From assembly GCA_964632505.1 (NCBI GenBank), contig CAZWCE010000009.1, positions 1 through 64,000 of the forward strand: 64,000 nucleotides of DNA. The letters run 5' to 3'. The notes under the pieces were generated by a model. It was not told where the DNA came from. It made no database searches and was given only the letters and a program-made list of their open reading frames with translations. Position 1 is the stretch's first letter; every line of letters starts with the position of its first letter. This stretch comes from CAZWCE01 sp964632505 (GTDB lineage: Bacteria > Planctomycetota > Planctomycetia > Pirellulales > Thermoguttaceae). Shown one piece after another: positions 1 to 8,592 of the stretch. The translations under genes were made by a program, and so were the position numbers.

Positions 1-413
1 GTCGCCCCACCTTCTCTTGGGGGTGACAAAAAAGCGTTCCCAGTTGGCTCGATCGATGAGAACGGTAACTACTTAACCGGGAATGTTCAGAAAAAGTCGT
101 CTTGCGATAAGGATGATCCTCAAAGCTTCTTCATCGCGAAGGATCGTTGCTTCGGAAGAATAAATGGCCTGGAAAAAAAGGCCTTTGCAAATAGGATGGA
201 TTTGCTGATCTTCCAACAAGAACGGGAGGAGGCGAATTCGCCGCGAAGAAGCAAAAAAAGTACATCGGGCACCACCCTGAACAACTCGGCCCATCTCCTT
301 GGCAACCCGGAACACGGTAGACAAGGCTCCTCAAGGTTCACCGGGAACAACAATCGCGCTCAAGAAATGAACAAGGCCTTGCATAACTCACTGGTAAACA
401 AGGCCTTATAAAG
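1..413. other. No gene recognised at the left edge
   Basis: Short open frames exist on both strands, the longest about 83 codons, but none has a recognisable motif, a convincing ribosome-binding site or the composition of the genes further on. The stretch lies downstream of the minus-strand tRNA-Ala gene. It could hold a decayed gene; I see no more than that. Confidence 0.5.
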
Positions 414-486
414 TGGAGGATAACGGACTCGAACCGATGACCTTCTGGCTGCCAGCCAGACGCTCTCCCAACTGAGCTAATCCCCC
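414..486 (-). tRNA. tRNA-Ala (anticodon GGC)
   Basis: Read on the minus strand, the 73 nt fold into a standard cloverleaf. The acceptor arm GGGGGAT pairs with ATCCTCC (one G-U), the D arm holds AGCTCAGTTGGGAGAGC, the anticodon stem TCTGG/CCAGA encloses the loop CTGGCAG with anticodon GGC, and the T arm holds TTCGAGT. The discriminator base is A and no CCA is encoded, so CCA must be added after transcription. GGC reads GCC and GCU alanine codons. Confidence 0.95.
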
Positions 487-877
487 ATATTCGCTATTCG
501 GTTATTCACGATGGTTCATCATAGGGTATCGACGCAACCGACAGAATTCTTGCCCGAATGCAGAAAAAAACATTGCCCTTCCGCTTGTGGTGGATCATCG
601 TCAGAAGGGGCTGGTATGGATGGAGCAGAACGGATGAACCGCCTCGCAAAATCCACACTGGTGATTATAGCGGCCAGAGAGAGGTCGTCAACGGGAAGAA
701 ACGGAAAATCTTCTCTTATGGTAGGGACATCTTTATGGTCTAGCATATCTCTTGCAAATGCTCTTTACCTCGACCTCAAGAATCGCTATGCTACCCGCCG
801 AACTCGTTTTTCGGTTGCCGACGCTCCGAAGAGTCGAGCAACTTCAACATTTCATGACGATCCATAGGGCAAGATCG
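487..877. other. Intergenic stretch without a recognised gene
   Basis: This lies between tRNA-Ala (minus strand) and the secreted protein that starts near 878. Overlapping short frames on both strands have no family resemblance and no good ribosome-binding site. It presumably holds the divergent promoters, but no clear -35/-10 pair was found. Confidence 0.4.
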
Positions 878-1693
878 ATGACCTTTCACTACATTCAAAG
901 TGGTATTTCCGATATCCTCCGTTGCCGCCTTCTGATTTCGCTATTCTGGGTGATTGTATTTGTTGCAACACCGACGGCGATTTTCTCGCAAAGTTTTCGG
1001 GTCGATAACACGGTGTTCTTCAATGAACAGAGCACCCCCGAAGTGGAAAGCACCACGATCTTCCACGATGGAAAAGTCTACGATTTCATTGAGGAAAATG
1101 GCGAAATCACCGTATTCGATCCCTCGGTAGGGCTTTTTCTGCTGTTGGATCCTACACGCCGCCTCCAGACCAGAATCCCTACTGAAGAGGTCGAGTCGAT
1201 GACCCGTCAACTTCGGGAGGTGCTTCATAATCATCCCGATCCTTATATTCAATTTGTCAGTCAACCGACATTCGAGGAGACGTTCGATCAGCAGACCGGC
1301 GTGATGACCTTCGAAAGCACCTGGATTTCCTACAGCATGGAAACCCGTTACATCGAAGATCGCGACATCGCCGAGAAATACCAGAAGTTTTCCAAGTGGT
1401 ATTGCCTTTTGAATATGCGGTTGAATCCGGCCGCCACCACCCTTTTCGCTCGATTGGCCGTCAACCGAACCCTCGGCGCCCATCGCCGATTTCCCCAGAG
1501 GGTGTATGTTCGCATTCGGCCCAAGGGAGGGAGTCTTCTCGGGAAAAGCGTGACGATGTCGAGCCGCCACCGCCTCATCCAACGTCTTTTGGAGCCGGAC
1601 GAAAAACGCATTCAGCAGACGGAAAGATTCCTGGAAATCTTTCGCGACGTCCCCTTCGAAGAATACCAGAAGACATTTCGGCAAGAGGAGTGA
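878..1693 (+). CDS. Secreted protein of unknown function
   Basis: About 271 residues if it starts at the ATG at 878. The frame is open back to 752, but this ATG places a hydrophobic signal-peptide-like segment (LLISLFWVIVFVATPTAIFS) at the N-terminus, followed by a polar mature domain. The mature part contains FHDGKVYDFIEENGEITVFD and a Leu-rich stretch, and ends in a charged helical tail. No catalytic motif is visible. I recognise it only as the kind of secreted hypothetical protein common in planctomycetes. An antisense frame of 319 codons covers the same DNA (941-1900), but it lacks a signal peptide or motif and I treat it as a shadow. The ATG at 854 is an alternative start. Confidence 0.6.
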   Translation: MTFHYIQSGISDILRCRLLISLFWVIVFVATPTAIFSQSFRVDNTVFFNEQSTPEVESTTIFHDGKVYDFIEENGEITVFDPSVGLFLLLDPTRRLQTRIPTEEVESMTRQLREVLHNHPDPYIQFVSQPTFEETFDQQTGVMTFESTWISYSMETRYIEDRDIAEKYQKFSKWYCLLNMRLNPAATTLFARLAVNRTLGAHRRFPQRVYVRIRPKGGSLLGKSVTMSSRHRLIQRLLEPDEKRIQQTERFLEIFRDVPFEEYQKTFRQEE

Positions 1694-1888
1694 ACCGTCC
1701 TCTCCCCGTGGCACAAGACGGGAAAAGCGGATACAATGGGCAACATTGAAAAGAAGTGGCTCTTCCGCGTCTTGAATCACCTCCGATGGTTCGCGAAAAC
1801 ATCGGCGCGGATATATGATCGCAGTCTTTCGATCGCCTGTGGATGAACGCTTCTTCTCCATTCTTTCCCAATGCCACGATGATGCCGC

Positions 1889-2860
1889 ATGCTTGACCAC
1901 CTGTTGCCCGTCGCTACCGCCGTCCTTTCCGTCTTCCTGATCATCGCCACAGGTGGAGGTCTCCGTTATTTCGGCTGGTTGACCCGAGAGGCCGACGAAA
2001 GCATTCTACGACTGGTGGTGCATGTTTTGTTCCCCTGCTTTCTGTTCGACACGATCGTCAACAGCAACACCTTTGCCGACATCCGGAATCTCTATTACCC
2101 TCCAGTCGTCGGGATCCTCGTCGTCACCAGCGGCATGGGAATCGCTTTTCTGGTTTCTCGGCTTCCGTCCCGGTGGACGGGGCTCAAGACCGCGACGATG
2201 GCGGGAACCTTTTCCGCCTGCGTCGGTATTTTCAACTACGGCTTCATCCCCATTCCATTGGTGGAAAACCTCTTCGACAAGTCGACCCTCGGGGTGCTTT
2301 GCGTCCAGAACCTCGGCGTGGAAATTTCGATCTGGACGTTGGGGCTGCTTCTCATCGGAGGCAAGATCGGCCGCGACTGGTGGCGGCAGATGATCAAGGG
2401 ACCGACGATCGCCATTCTGATCGCCATTCCTTTCAATCTACTGAACCTCGGTCCGATGATTCCTCCATTTTTTGCCGCAGCGATCGAACTGGTCGGAAAG
2501 GCGGCGATTCCCGTTTCCATGCTGCTGATTGGAGCGACGATCGCCGAACAGATTGCCACGGACCATCCCTTCAAGCATCCGAAGGAAGCGATCAAGATCG
2601 CTTTCTGGTCCTGCCTCCTGCGGCTGGGGATTCTGCCGGGCCTTTTCCTGCTCATCGCGGTCTACCTCCCCTGCTCGCTCGAGTTGAAGCGGGTAATCGT
2701 CGTTCATTCGGCGATGCCCTCGGCGGTCTTTCCCATCGTCCTCTCCCGACACTACGGCGGGGAGCCGCGCATCGCTTTGCAGGTCGTTTTGAGCAATTCG
2801 CTCTTGAGCGTCTTGACCATTCCCGTCTGGATCGCCCTAGGCATGCAGTTGATTCGCTGA
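1889..2860 (+). CDS. AEC-family (auxin efflux carrier-like) permease
   Basis: 323 residues, the usual length for bacterial AEC/membrane-transport family proteins (PF03547; malonate or other organic-acid permeases). About ten hydrophobic segments are spread evenly from the N-terminus (TAVLSVFLIIATGGGLRYFG) to the C-terminus. The two halves each have the family's Gly/Pro/Asn-rich break in a helix, for example GTFSACVGIFNYGFIPIPLV and the HSAMPSAVFPIVLS segment near residue 275. The gene stands alone: a 195-nt gap precedes it and about 270 nt follow before flagellin. It is an inner-membrane secondary transporter. The substrate cannot be told from the sequence; the plant hormone link is only historical. 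Confidence 0.87.
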   Translation: MLDHLLPVATAVLSVFLIIATGGGLRYFGWLTREADESILRLVVHVLFPCFLFDTIVNSNTFADIRNLYYPPVVGILVVTSGMGIAFLVSRLPSRWTGLKTATMAGTFSACVGIFNYGFIPIPLVENLFDKSTLGVLCVQNLGVEISIWTLGLLLIGGKIGRDWWRQMIKGPTIAILIAIPFNLLNLGPMIPPFFAAAIELVGKAAIPVSMLLIGATIAEQIATDHPFKHPKEAIKIAFWSCLLRLGILPGLFLLIAVYLPCSLELKRVIVVHSAMPSAVFPIVLSRHYGGEPRIALQVVLSNSLLSVLTIPVWIALGMQLIR

Positions 2861-3075
2861 TCCTTCGCGTTTTCGAACGTCGTCACGCCTTCCCGGCACC
2901 TCAATCCTCTTCCCCCCCGTTAAGGGAAGTGTCGCCTTCCCTTTTCTCATAACCGGCCGATTCTCTTTCCGCTTTTCGATGATTTTTCGATTGATGTCGG
3001 GAATCACACTTCCCTCGGCCAGCGGCAGGTTATAGTTCAGTTGAATCCATAGACGGGTTTTTCAGAAGCGAAACA

Positions 3076-3091
3076 TGGCAAGGCCTCTGCT
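3076..3091 (+). promoter_or_regulatory. Sigma-54-type promoter for flagellin
   Basis: TGGCAAGGCCTCTGCT matches the -24/-12 consensus TGGCACG-N4-TTGCT: GG at 3077-3078 and GC at 3089-3090 are exactly 10 nt apart. Transcription would start near 3102, giving a leader of about 28 nt that carries the GGGAG ribosome-binding site (3116-3120). Sigma-54 control of flagellin is known in several bacterial groups, so the position fits. Confidence 0.6.
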
Positions 3092-3129
3092 TTGCCCGTG
3101 TTTCGAACCATCCGTGGGAGTGCTTGCTC

Positions 3130-3993
3130 ATGTCTGTTTCCTCGATCTCCTCGGCCGATTCACTCGCGGCGATCCACAACATGCAGGCAGCCGGCCGCTC
3201 GTTGTCGAAAACGATGACGCAGCTCTCCACCGGTCAGGCGATCAACTCCGGAGCCGACGACCCGGCCGGTCTGATCGCCAGGGAAACGATGCGCGCCGAC
3301 CTCACCGGTCTTCATGCTGCCCAGAAAAACGCCAGCTACGCCAACAACATGCTTTCGGTCGCCGACGCCGGAATGATGGAGATCAACGGCATCCTCAACG
3401 ACGTCGAAGGACTTCTGGTCGGTTCGGTCGGGCTCTCGGGGCCCGCACTCGAAGCGAATCAGATGCAGATCGACCAGGCGCTCGAGTCGATCAACTTCAT
3501 CCGCAATACCACCGGATTCAACGGCGTCAAGCTGCTCGACGGATCGAACAATCCGCATACATTCGCTCTCTCGCCCGATGTCACGAGAACCACCTCGGTC
3601 GATTTACCGAACGTCTCAACGGCGGAGCTCGGCAAAGAAGACGGGCGCCTCAGTCAATTGGCCACCGGGCAAGATTACGACCTGGCCAGCGGCAACATCG
3701 GTCAGGCGCAAGAGATCGTCCATGCGGCCAGAGAGCAAATGCTGCTCAAACAGGCGGAGATCGGGACGACCCAGAAATATGCGATCGAAACGGGACAGCG
3801 GGTCCTCGAAGACATGACCGTGGCGACCACGAGAAGTGTTTCGATGTTCGACACCGATTTCGCGAAAGCGACCAGCGAAATGGCCAAGGGGGAGATCATT
3901 CTCCGTGCGGCCGCCGCGACGCTGGCCCAGCAGAACAGCAATATGAAGTGGACCACGTCGCTGTTGGGCAACGTCGCGCCGCTTTCGAACTGA
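3130..3993 (+). CDS. fliC: Flagellin (short type, D0/D1 domains only)
   Basis: 287 residues from the ATG at 3130, chosen because GGGAG lies 9 nt upstream; an in-frame TTG at 3124 is less likely. The N-terminal coiled-coil domain (residues about 1-140) carries the flagellin signatures LSTGQAINSGADDPAGL and YANNMLSVADAGMMEINGIL. The C-terminal helices (about 190-287) carry DTDFAKATSEMAKGEIILRA and AAATLAQQNSNM. Almost no variable outer domain (D2/D3) is present, so the filament surface should be smooth. It is exported by the flagellar type III apparatus and polymerises into the filament. No other flagellar gene lies in the window, so it is a detached structural gene, probably with its own sigma-54 promoter. 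The next gene, at 4029, converges on it. Confidence 0.93.
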   Translation: MSVSSISSADSLAAIHNMQAAGRSLSKTMTQLSTGQAINSGADDPAGLIARETMRADLTGLHAAQKNASYANNMLSVADAGMMEINGILNDVEGLLVGSVGLSGPALEANQMQIDQALESINFIRNTTGFNGVKLLDGSNNPHTFALSPDVTRTTSVDLPNVSTAELGKEDGRLSQLATGQDYDLASGNIGQAQEIVHAAREQMLLKQAEIGTTQKYAIETGQRVLEDMTVATTRSVSMFDTDFAKATSEMAKGEIILRAAAATLAQQNSNMKWTTSLLGNVAPLSN

Positions 3994-4028
3994 CGTAAGC
4001 GGCGATTTGCACTGTCGAGCTGCCGGGC

Positions 4029-6533
4029 CTACTGCGTTTTCATCTCTTCCCGGGCGGCGAACTCCGAGGAAGTCTTTTCCAACTCCAGATCGGTCGGCAT
4101 CAGTCCCAGAGCAAACCATCCCCGCTTGAGGCGGCACATGCCGGTGGTCAAGCCGGCGAATCGCGGATTCGTCTCGATGAATTTCGGCCGTAACGGAATC
4201 TGTCGCTGCTTGGGAAAGATCTTGCCGAACATCGCACGGAGGGGAATCTGCGTGCGAAGACTCATCTTGCCGATCAGTCGGACGACGCCGTCGCGCTGAA
4301 GAACGGGCGAGCCGGTCGTGTCGAAGGCAGTGGTGTAAAACACGATCCCACGGAAGTTCTGCCAGATTTGGTTGCCGCGTTTCATCGCCCGAATCGCAAC
4401 CTCGATACGGAGACGATCTTTTTCGAATCGCACGAAGATCGGGTCCTCCTCGGCGAACTGGATGAGAATATCGTCGTTCTCGTCGCTCATTTCGGCCAAT
4501 TCATCCCATTTCAAACGCTGTGCGAGCCGTTCACGAATCTGACGAATCGAGAGCGCCTCCCCGGCCAGATCGAGTTCCTTCAAGAATGTATTGACGGCCG
4601 ATTCATGGATTTTGGCGTCGGCCAACAGGCCGTGCGGCGTCGCGGGCGGCTTCGTATGGCCTGTCGGAATGGCGGGCGTGGAACTCAGTCGTAACAGCGC
4701 CATGAGCCATTGATCGGTGGTCCGCGATCCGACCGAATGCATATGCAGGTCCATGCGGTCGAGGGGGTCGAGGACGAACGAATCCAGTCGCTGATTGATC
4801 TGCAGGAAACGCTCGTCCGATTCCGACTCGATCCGAAGTTTCGCCTCCTTGTGAGCCTTGTGCTTCGTTTCCCAGGCGATCTGGCTTCGTTGCTGTTGGT
4901 ATTGGGAGATTGCCACCTCCCGCACCAAATCGCCGACGAAGGGGATCGGATCGAAATCCGTATCGACGCGACGCAACTGCACCCGATTGTCCACGGCCAC
5001 TTCGGCCGGCATTAGATGAAAACCGTGAGTGGTCCATTCCACGGTCCGTCGTGCGGTGTAGCGAACGAAACTCTCGTTATGGAGTGTCGCCGGACCGCTG
5101 CTTGAACTCGTCGCCGCGCGGACACGGCCGTTGATGATGAGCGATAAAAGAAGCCGGTGGTCGTTCGGAATCAGCCGGAACGCCACATCGGTCTCGTTCA
5201 ACCGTCGCCCGAAGACGGGACGCCCCACCACCACGTCGCGGACCGTGTCGTACTCCGGTTCCTGAGGCGGCAAGATGCGATTCAGGAAAATCTCGCTAAT
5301 ATAAACGTGCAAATTGGCGCGCGTATACCGTTCGGCGAGTTTCTCCCCCAACTGTCCCCGAGCCGGGTCGTCGGAGATGGCCAACCGGCGTTGAAACTCA
5401 AGCAACCGTTCACCATCGCTGGGCAAATGGGTCCATTCGAAGCGCTCGAGGATCGCCAACAATTCACGAAGTGCCACCGGAGGGCCGACCCACTGTTGCA
5501 ATTCCTCAAGCCAGCCGGCCAGCACCGGATGTTGGAGAACGGAATATTGCTTCTCGGAAAGAGACGTCCGGGCGATCCGTTCGAGAACCAGGCAAGCGAC
5601 GGATGAAATCCGACGACGTCGTCCCTCGGGGAAATGCTCGCGGCCACCTTCTTCGCCGAGGGACTGCTGCAACCGTGCGATCTCCAGAAACGCACGCCAG
5701 GAATCTCCGGTGGGCGTCGCTTCCAGAAACGAATCGACACGATCGGTCAGGGAAGCCAGATGAACGGCATCGGCTGGCGAATCACCGATCCTTTGTGCCG
5801 CGGCAGATCGATCGCCCGGAGCGATTCGGAGCACCGACCGCCATATTTCTATCCGGGTGTCTAAATCCCGGGCAATCTTCCCGGCAAGATCCATCGAGGA
5901 CGGCTCGGCCCCTTCTTGTTGGGGAATCGCCGGTGGAACGGGCATCACGGAGAGGTGGGTTTTCAGGTCCGACAATCGTTTCTCGACCACCTGGGGATCG
6001 GAAAACAGTTGCGAAACCACTTCGTATATCAGCCGATTTCCCTTGGCCTTCCATTCGTTCCAAGCGGGATCGTCGGGCAGTTTCTCGAAGGAATCCAAGA
6101 CCTCTCGCGGCAACAAGGGAAACCACGTCGGTTCCTTGCCGACCGGCGCGGCAACCTCGCCTTGATGAGAAGCGGGGGACGCTGTCTCATTTTCCAGACG
6201 AAGGATCGCCGGTTCGACATCCGGCAAATCAGGATGCGATTCCCAGACCAACGACGATAATGCGACCTGACTCGAAACCGTCGAATTTTCGGCGACGTCT
6301 TCCCTGACTGCATCTTTTTCGGAGAACACACCGGCCAGCGGTCGCAGGGGAGCAAACAGCGCGATTTGCACGCCGGTCTCATGGGCAAAGGGGGCTTGCG
6401 CACACGCCCACTGGCCCGTCGAAACAACGGACCATGTCAAATAGAAGACAAGAAAACATGACCGGAGAACGCAAGAAGTCGCGTTTGGTAAGCAAGGATG
6501 GGATATGTCGGTTCGGCGCGGTTGCTTCATCAT
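4029..6533 (-). CDS. Large secreted protein of unknown function
   Basis: About 834 residues from the ATG at 6533 (MMKQPRRTD), followed by a hydrophobic export segment (CFLVFYLTWSVVSTGQWACA). The open frame extends to 6653, but the extra residues are Arg-rich and would precede the signal peptide. The mature protein is soluble-looking, rich in charged helices and Trp, with no transmembrane segments and no catalytic motif I know. A run of long polar helices (residues about 130-400) leads to a mixed alpha/beta C-terminal half with the motifs RPVFGRRLNETDVAFRLIPN and VQLRRVDTDFDPIPFVGD. Its style matches very long secreted hypotheticals seen in planctomycete genomes. It converges on flagellin with a 35-nt gap, with no clear terminator. 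Confidence 0.65.
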   Translation of the reverse strand: MMKQPRRTDISHPCLPNATSCVLRSCFLVFYLTWSVVSTGQWACAQAPFAHETGVQIALFAPLRPLAGVFSEKDAVREDVAENSTVSSQVALSSLVWESHPDLPDVEPAILRLENETASPASHQGEVAAPVGKEPTWFPLLPREVLDSFEKLPDDPAWNEWKAKGNRLIYEVVSQLFSDPQVVEKRLSDLKTHLSVMPVPPAIPQQEGAEPSSMDLAGKIARDLDTRIEIWRSVLRIAPGDRSAAAQRIGDSPADAVHLASLTDRVDSFLEATPTGDSWRAFLEIARLQQSLGEEGGREHFPEGRRRRISSVACLVLERIARTSLSEKQYSVLQHPVLAGWLEELQQWVGPPVALRELLAILERFEWTHLPSDGERLLEFQRRLAISDDPARGQLGEKLAERYTRANLHVYISEIFLNRILPPQEPEYDTVRDVVVGRPVFGRRLNETDVAFRLIPNDHRLLLSLIINGRVRAATSSSSGPATLHNESFVRYTARRTVEWTTHGFHLMPAEVAVDNRVQLRRVDTDFDPIPFVGDLVREVAISQYQQQRSQIAWETKHKAHKEAKLRIESESDERFLQINQRLDSFVLDPLDRMDLHMHSVGSRTTDQWLMALLRLSSTPAIPTGHTKPPATPHGLLADAKIHESAVNTFLKELDLAGEALSIRQIRERLAQRLKWDELAEMSDENDDILIQFAEEDPIFVRFEKDRLRIEVAIRAMKRGNQIWQNFRGIVFYTTAFDTTGSPVLQRDGVVRLIGKMSLRTQIPLRAMFGKIFPKQRQIPLRPKFIETNPRFAGLTTGMCRLKRGWFALGLMPTDLELEKTSSEFAAREEMKTQ

Positions 6534-6859
6534 ACCTGCTGCTCTTCCGAGCGGGGCTGGTGGAAAATTCCCGAAGCGGTGTCTTCTCGAAAGCCAACAC
6601 CGATCGAGTGGATATTTTGAGAAGATCCTGAGCAACGAGAAAGGGTACGACATCGTTCAATACGTGAATCGTCCTTCAGGGGATTAATCGGACATCCGAA
6701 GCGAAGGCGTGCAAAGAATTATAGAAACGGCCCGCGAAAAGAAAAAAAGCGGGGCCTCTCTGCATCGGACGCATACATACTATATCACCCAATGCCTTCA
6801 GGCGACACGATTGGCGAAGACGACCCGAACCTTTTATCTTTGCGATGTTCGCGAAGCGT

Positions 6860-7222
6860 TCAAGATTCCATTTCGGTGTCGTCGTGCTCGTAGGTCGGCG
6901 CGCAGCAGCATAGAAAGACGAGCGGCTCTTCGGCGATGTTCTCGATTCGATGCCAACATTCCGGCGGAATGGCGATCGCATCGCCCGGCCCCACTTCCGA
7001 TTGCTCCCCTTCCAAATGCATCCGCCCTTTCCCCTGGAGGAGGTAGTAGATCTCCTCCGCTTTATGATGACGGTGCGGCAAAGTAGCCCCGCCGACCGGA
7101 ACGATCGCCTCGGCCAGACTCTGATTGCGGAGACTCGAATTCCGATAGGCCAACAGTTCCCGAATCTCGGAACCATCGCGGGTGATGAACGATTTTACCT
7201 CATTTCGCTGAACGATCTCCAT
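6860..7222 (-). CDS. Small single-domain cupin protein
   Basis: 120 residues from the ATG at 7222, which has GAGGG 7 nt upstream; the in-frame TTG at 7228 is disfavoured. Both cupin motifs are present: motif 1, G-ATLPHRHHKAEEIYYLLQG (His, His, Glu metal ligands), and motif 2, GDAIAIPPECWHRIEN (the fourth His ligand). The size and spacing are those of the Cupin_2 family (PF07883), which binds Fe, Mn or Zn and includes isomerases, dioxygenases and sugar- or ligand-sensing proteins. The CCC triplet near residue 101 and the acidic tail are unusual. No neighbour points to a substrate. No signal peptide, so probably cytoplasmic. Confidence 0.85.
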   Translation of the reverse strand: MEIVQRNEVKSFITRDGSEIRELLAYRNSSLRNQSLAEAIVPVGGATLPHRHHKAEEIYYLLQGKGRMHLEGEQSEVGPGDAIAIPPECWHRIENIAEEPLVFLCCCAPTYEHDDTEMES

Positions 7223-7354
7223 CTGCAAACCCTCGTTTTTCTCGTAGATTCCCTATAGCGCTTCGGGAGCGTCCGACCATGCCGATCGGAAGTTGCGACC
7301 TTCGCGAGTAAGAACAAAAAAGAGCCGAACAATCATCATTCATATAAAAAACAA

Positions 7355-8035
7355 TCATTCCGGGGGCGACGGCTCCCGGTGCGGTTTTCGATATATTCCC
7401 ACCACCGCCGGTGGATAGCTTCGCACGACCCATCCTTCAGGATCATCAAGCTCGTCGAAATGGAATCGCTTGTCGGATTCCACGACGATCATGCTGCCAG
7501 GAGGGCTGCGAACGAAAAAAAAGCGGATCAAATCCAACATTTCCTGATGGCGATTCTCATAGAATTCGTACGGCGGAGAGCAAAAAACACACCAAGGGCC
7601 CTCCGGCAAGCTCGGCTCCCGCTCCGCCCAGCGAAACACATTGCCGTGAACCACTTCGCAACGCGACTGAAGATCGAGCGAGGCTAGGTTCTCCCGAGCC
7701 ACTCGGGCGGTGGGCAGATGGATCTCCACGAGCGTCGCGCCGGCCGCCCCTCGGCTGATCGCTTCAATCGCCAACGCCCCACTTCCGGCGAAGAGGTCCA
7801 GTGCATGCGTGCCTTGGATCTTCGGCCCCGTCAGATTGAAAAGGGCTTCGCGGACCCGCTCCTTCATCGGCCGCACGCGTTGATCGCCCACGTAGCGGAG
7901 CTTGCTGCCGCGAAATTGTCCCCCGATCACCCGAAGTCCCACCGGTGTTCGCTTCCCGGGAGTGCTCCCGACATGACTGCCTGCCGGGGGACCGGGACGT
8001 CGTCCCGAGGTGCGTTTTTTTCTACGAGCCATCAT
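7355..8035 (-). CDS. rsmD: 16S rRNA (guanine(966)-N(2))-methyltransferase RsmD
   Basis: 226 residues with an Arg/Lys-rich N-terminal extension of about 30 residues, then the RsmD core. The signatures are RVIGGQFRGSKL (32-43), RPMKERVREALFNL (55-68), the SAM-binding loop DLFAGSGALAIEAISRGA (80-97) and a motif IV at 153-156. Motif IV is SPPY instead of the DPPY usual in RsmD; N, D and S are all known there in the wider N-methyltransferase family, so activity is still expected. The enzyme methylates G966 of 16S rRNA in the assembled small subunit. Two start codons (8035 and 8032) are adjacent and cannot be separated. Confidence 0.9.
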   Translation of the reverse strand: MMARRKKRTSGRRPGPPAGSHVGSTPGKRTPVGLRVIGGQFRGSKLRYVGDQRVRPMKERVREALFNLTGPKIQGTHALDLFAGSGALAIEAISRGAAGATLVEIHLPTARVARENLASLDLQSRCEVVHGNVFRWAEREPSLPEGPWCVFCSPPYEFYENRHQEMLDLIRFFFVRSPPGSMIVVESDKRFHFDELDDPEGWVVRSYPPAVVGIYRKPHREPSPPE

Positions 8036-8592
8036 TGAAATGCTTCATTCATGTAGATACCATGGATACCGTAACAGGGCGTGGCACAAAAAAGTGAAAT
8101 CTGGGCAACCTTCAAAAGATGTGGTTCTCAAAGCGTCCAGCCAGGAGCTAACTTTTTTTGGCGGCCATGATGGTTCCGGAATCGAAAAATCGAATCACCC
8201 TTCGACCGTCATGTATCATTTCGCGGGAAAAAAGGCAAAAAATTCCGTTTGCCGGTTTCCTTTTCCATCACGATTTCTTACGATGGCGGGTTGCACGGCC
8301 CCAAGATAATGGAGTTCGCCGGCCAGTGCTTCAGCCGGACCCTGAGAATACCATTTTTTGGGAAAACTGCAATCGATTTCCCATTTTCTCCGCATCAAAA
8401 AGGCGCCTTCAGCAACATAAACTGTTAGTACCCGGAGTCGCATTCCATCGCTGGGGGCTGCAAGCAGCGATTCTCATGGCTTCCATCGGAGAGACGGATG
8501 TCCGGCCTCCATCGAACTCGTTCACGTTTCTGATTTTCCGACCTGACGCATCGACCATGATCATGTTCAGGTGAAGGAAGGAGCAAAAAAGC
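8036..8592. other. Long intergenic stretch without a recognised gene
   Basis: 557 nt separate rsmD from the divergently transcribed cyclophilin gene. A frame of 138 codons (8158-8574, plus strand) spans most of it, but it is rich in rare residues, has no Shine-Dalgarno sequence and resembles nothing I know. The stretch is more AT-rich than the flanking genes, with many A and T runs. The only clear signal is the AAGGAAGGAG ribosome-binding site of the next gene, just before 8593. Confidence 0.45.

Noticed and set aside
941..1900. 319-codon minus-strand frame opposite the first secreted protein
   Set aside because: It lacks an export signal and motif, while the plus frame starts with a clear signal peptide; some doubt remains as neither has a known domain.
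8158..8574. 138-codon frame between rsmD and the cyclophilin gene
   Set aside because: No ribosome-binding site, unusual composition and no resemblance; treated as non-coding.
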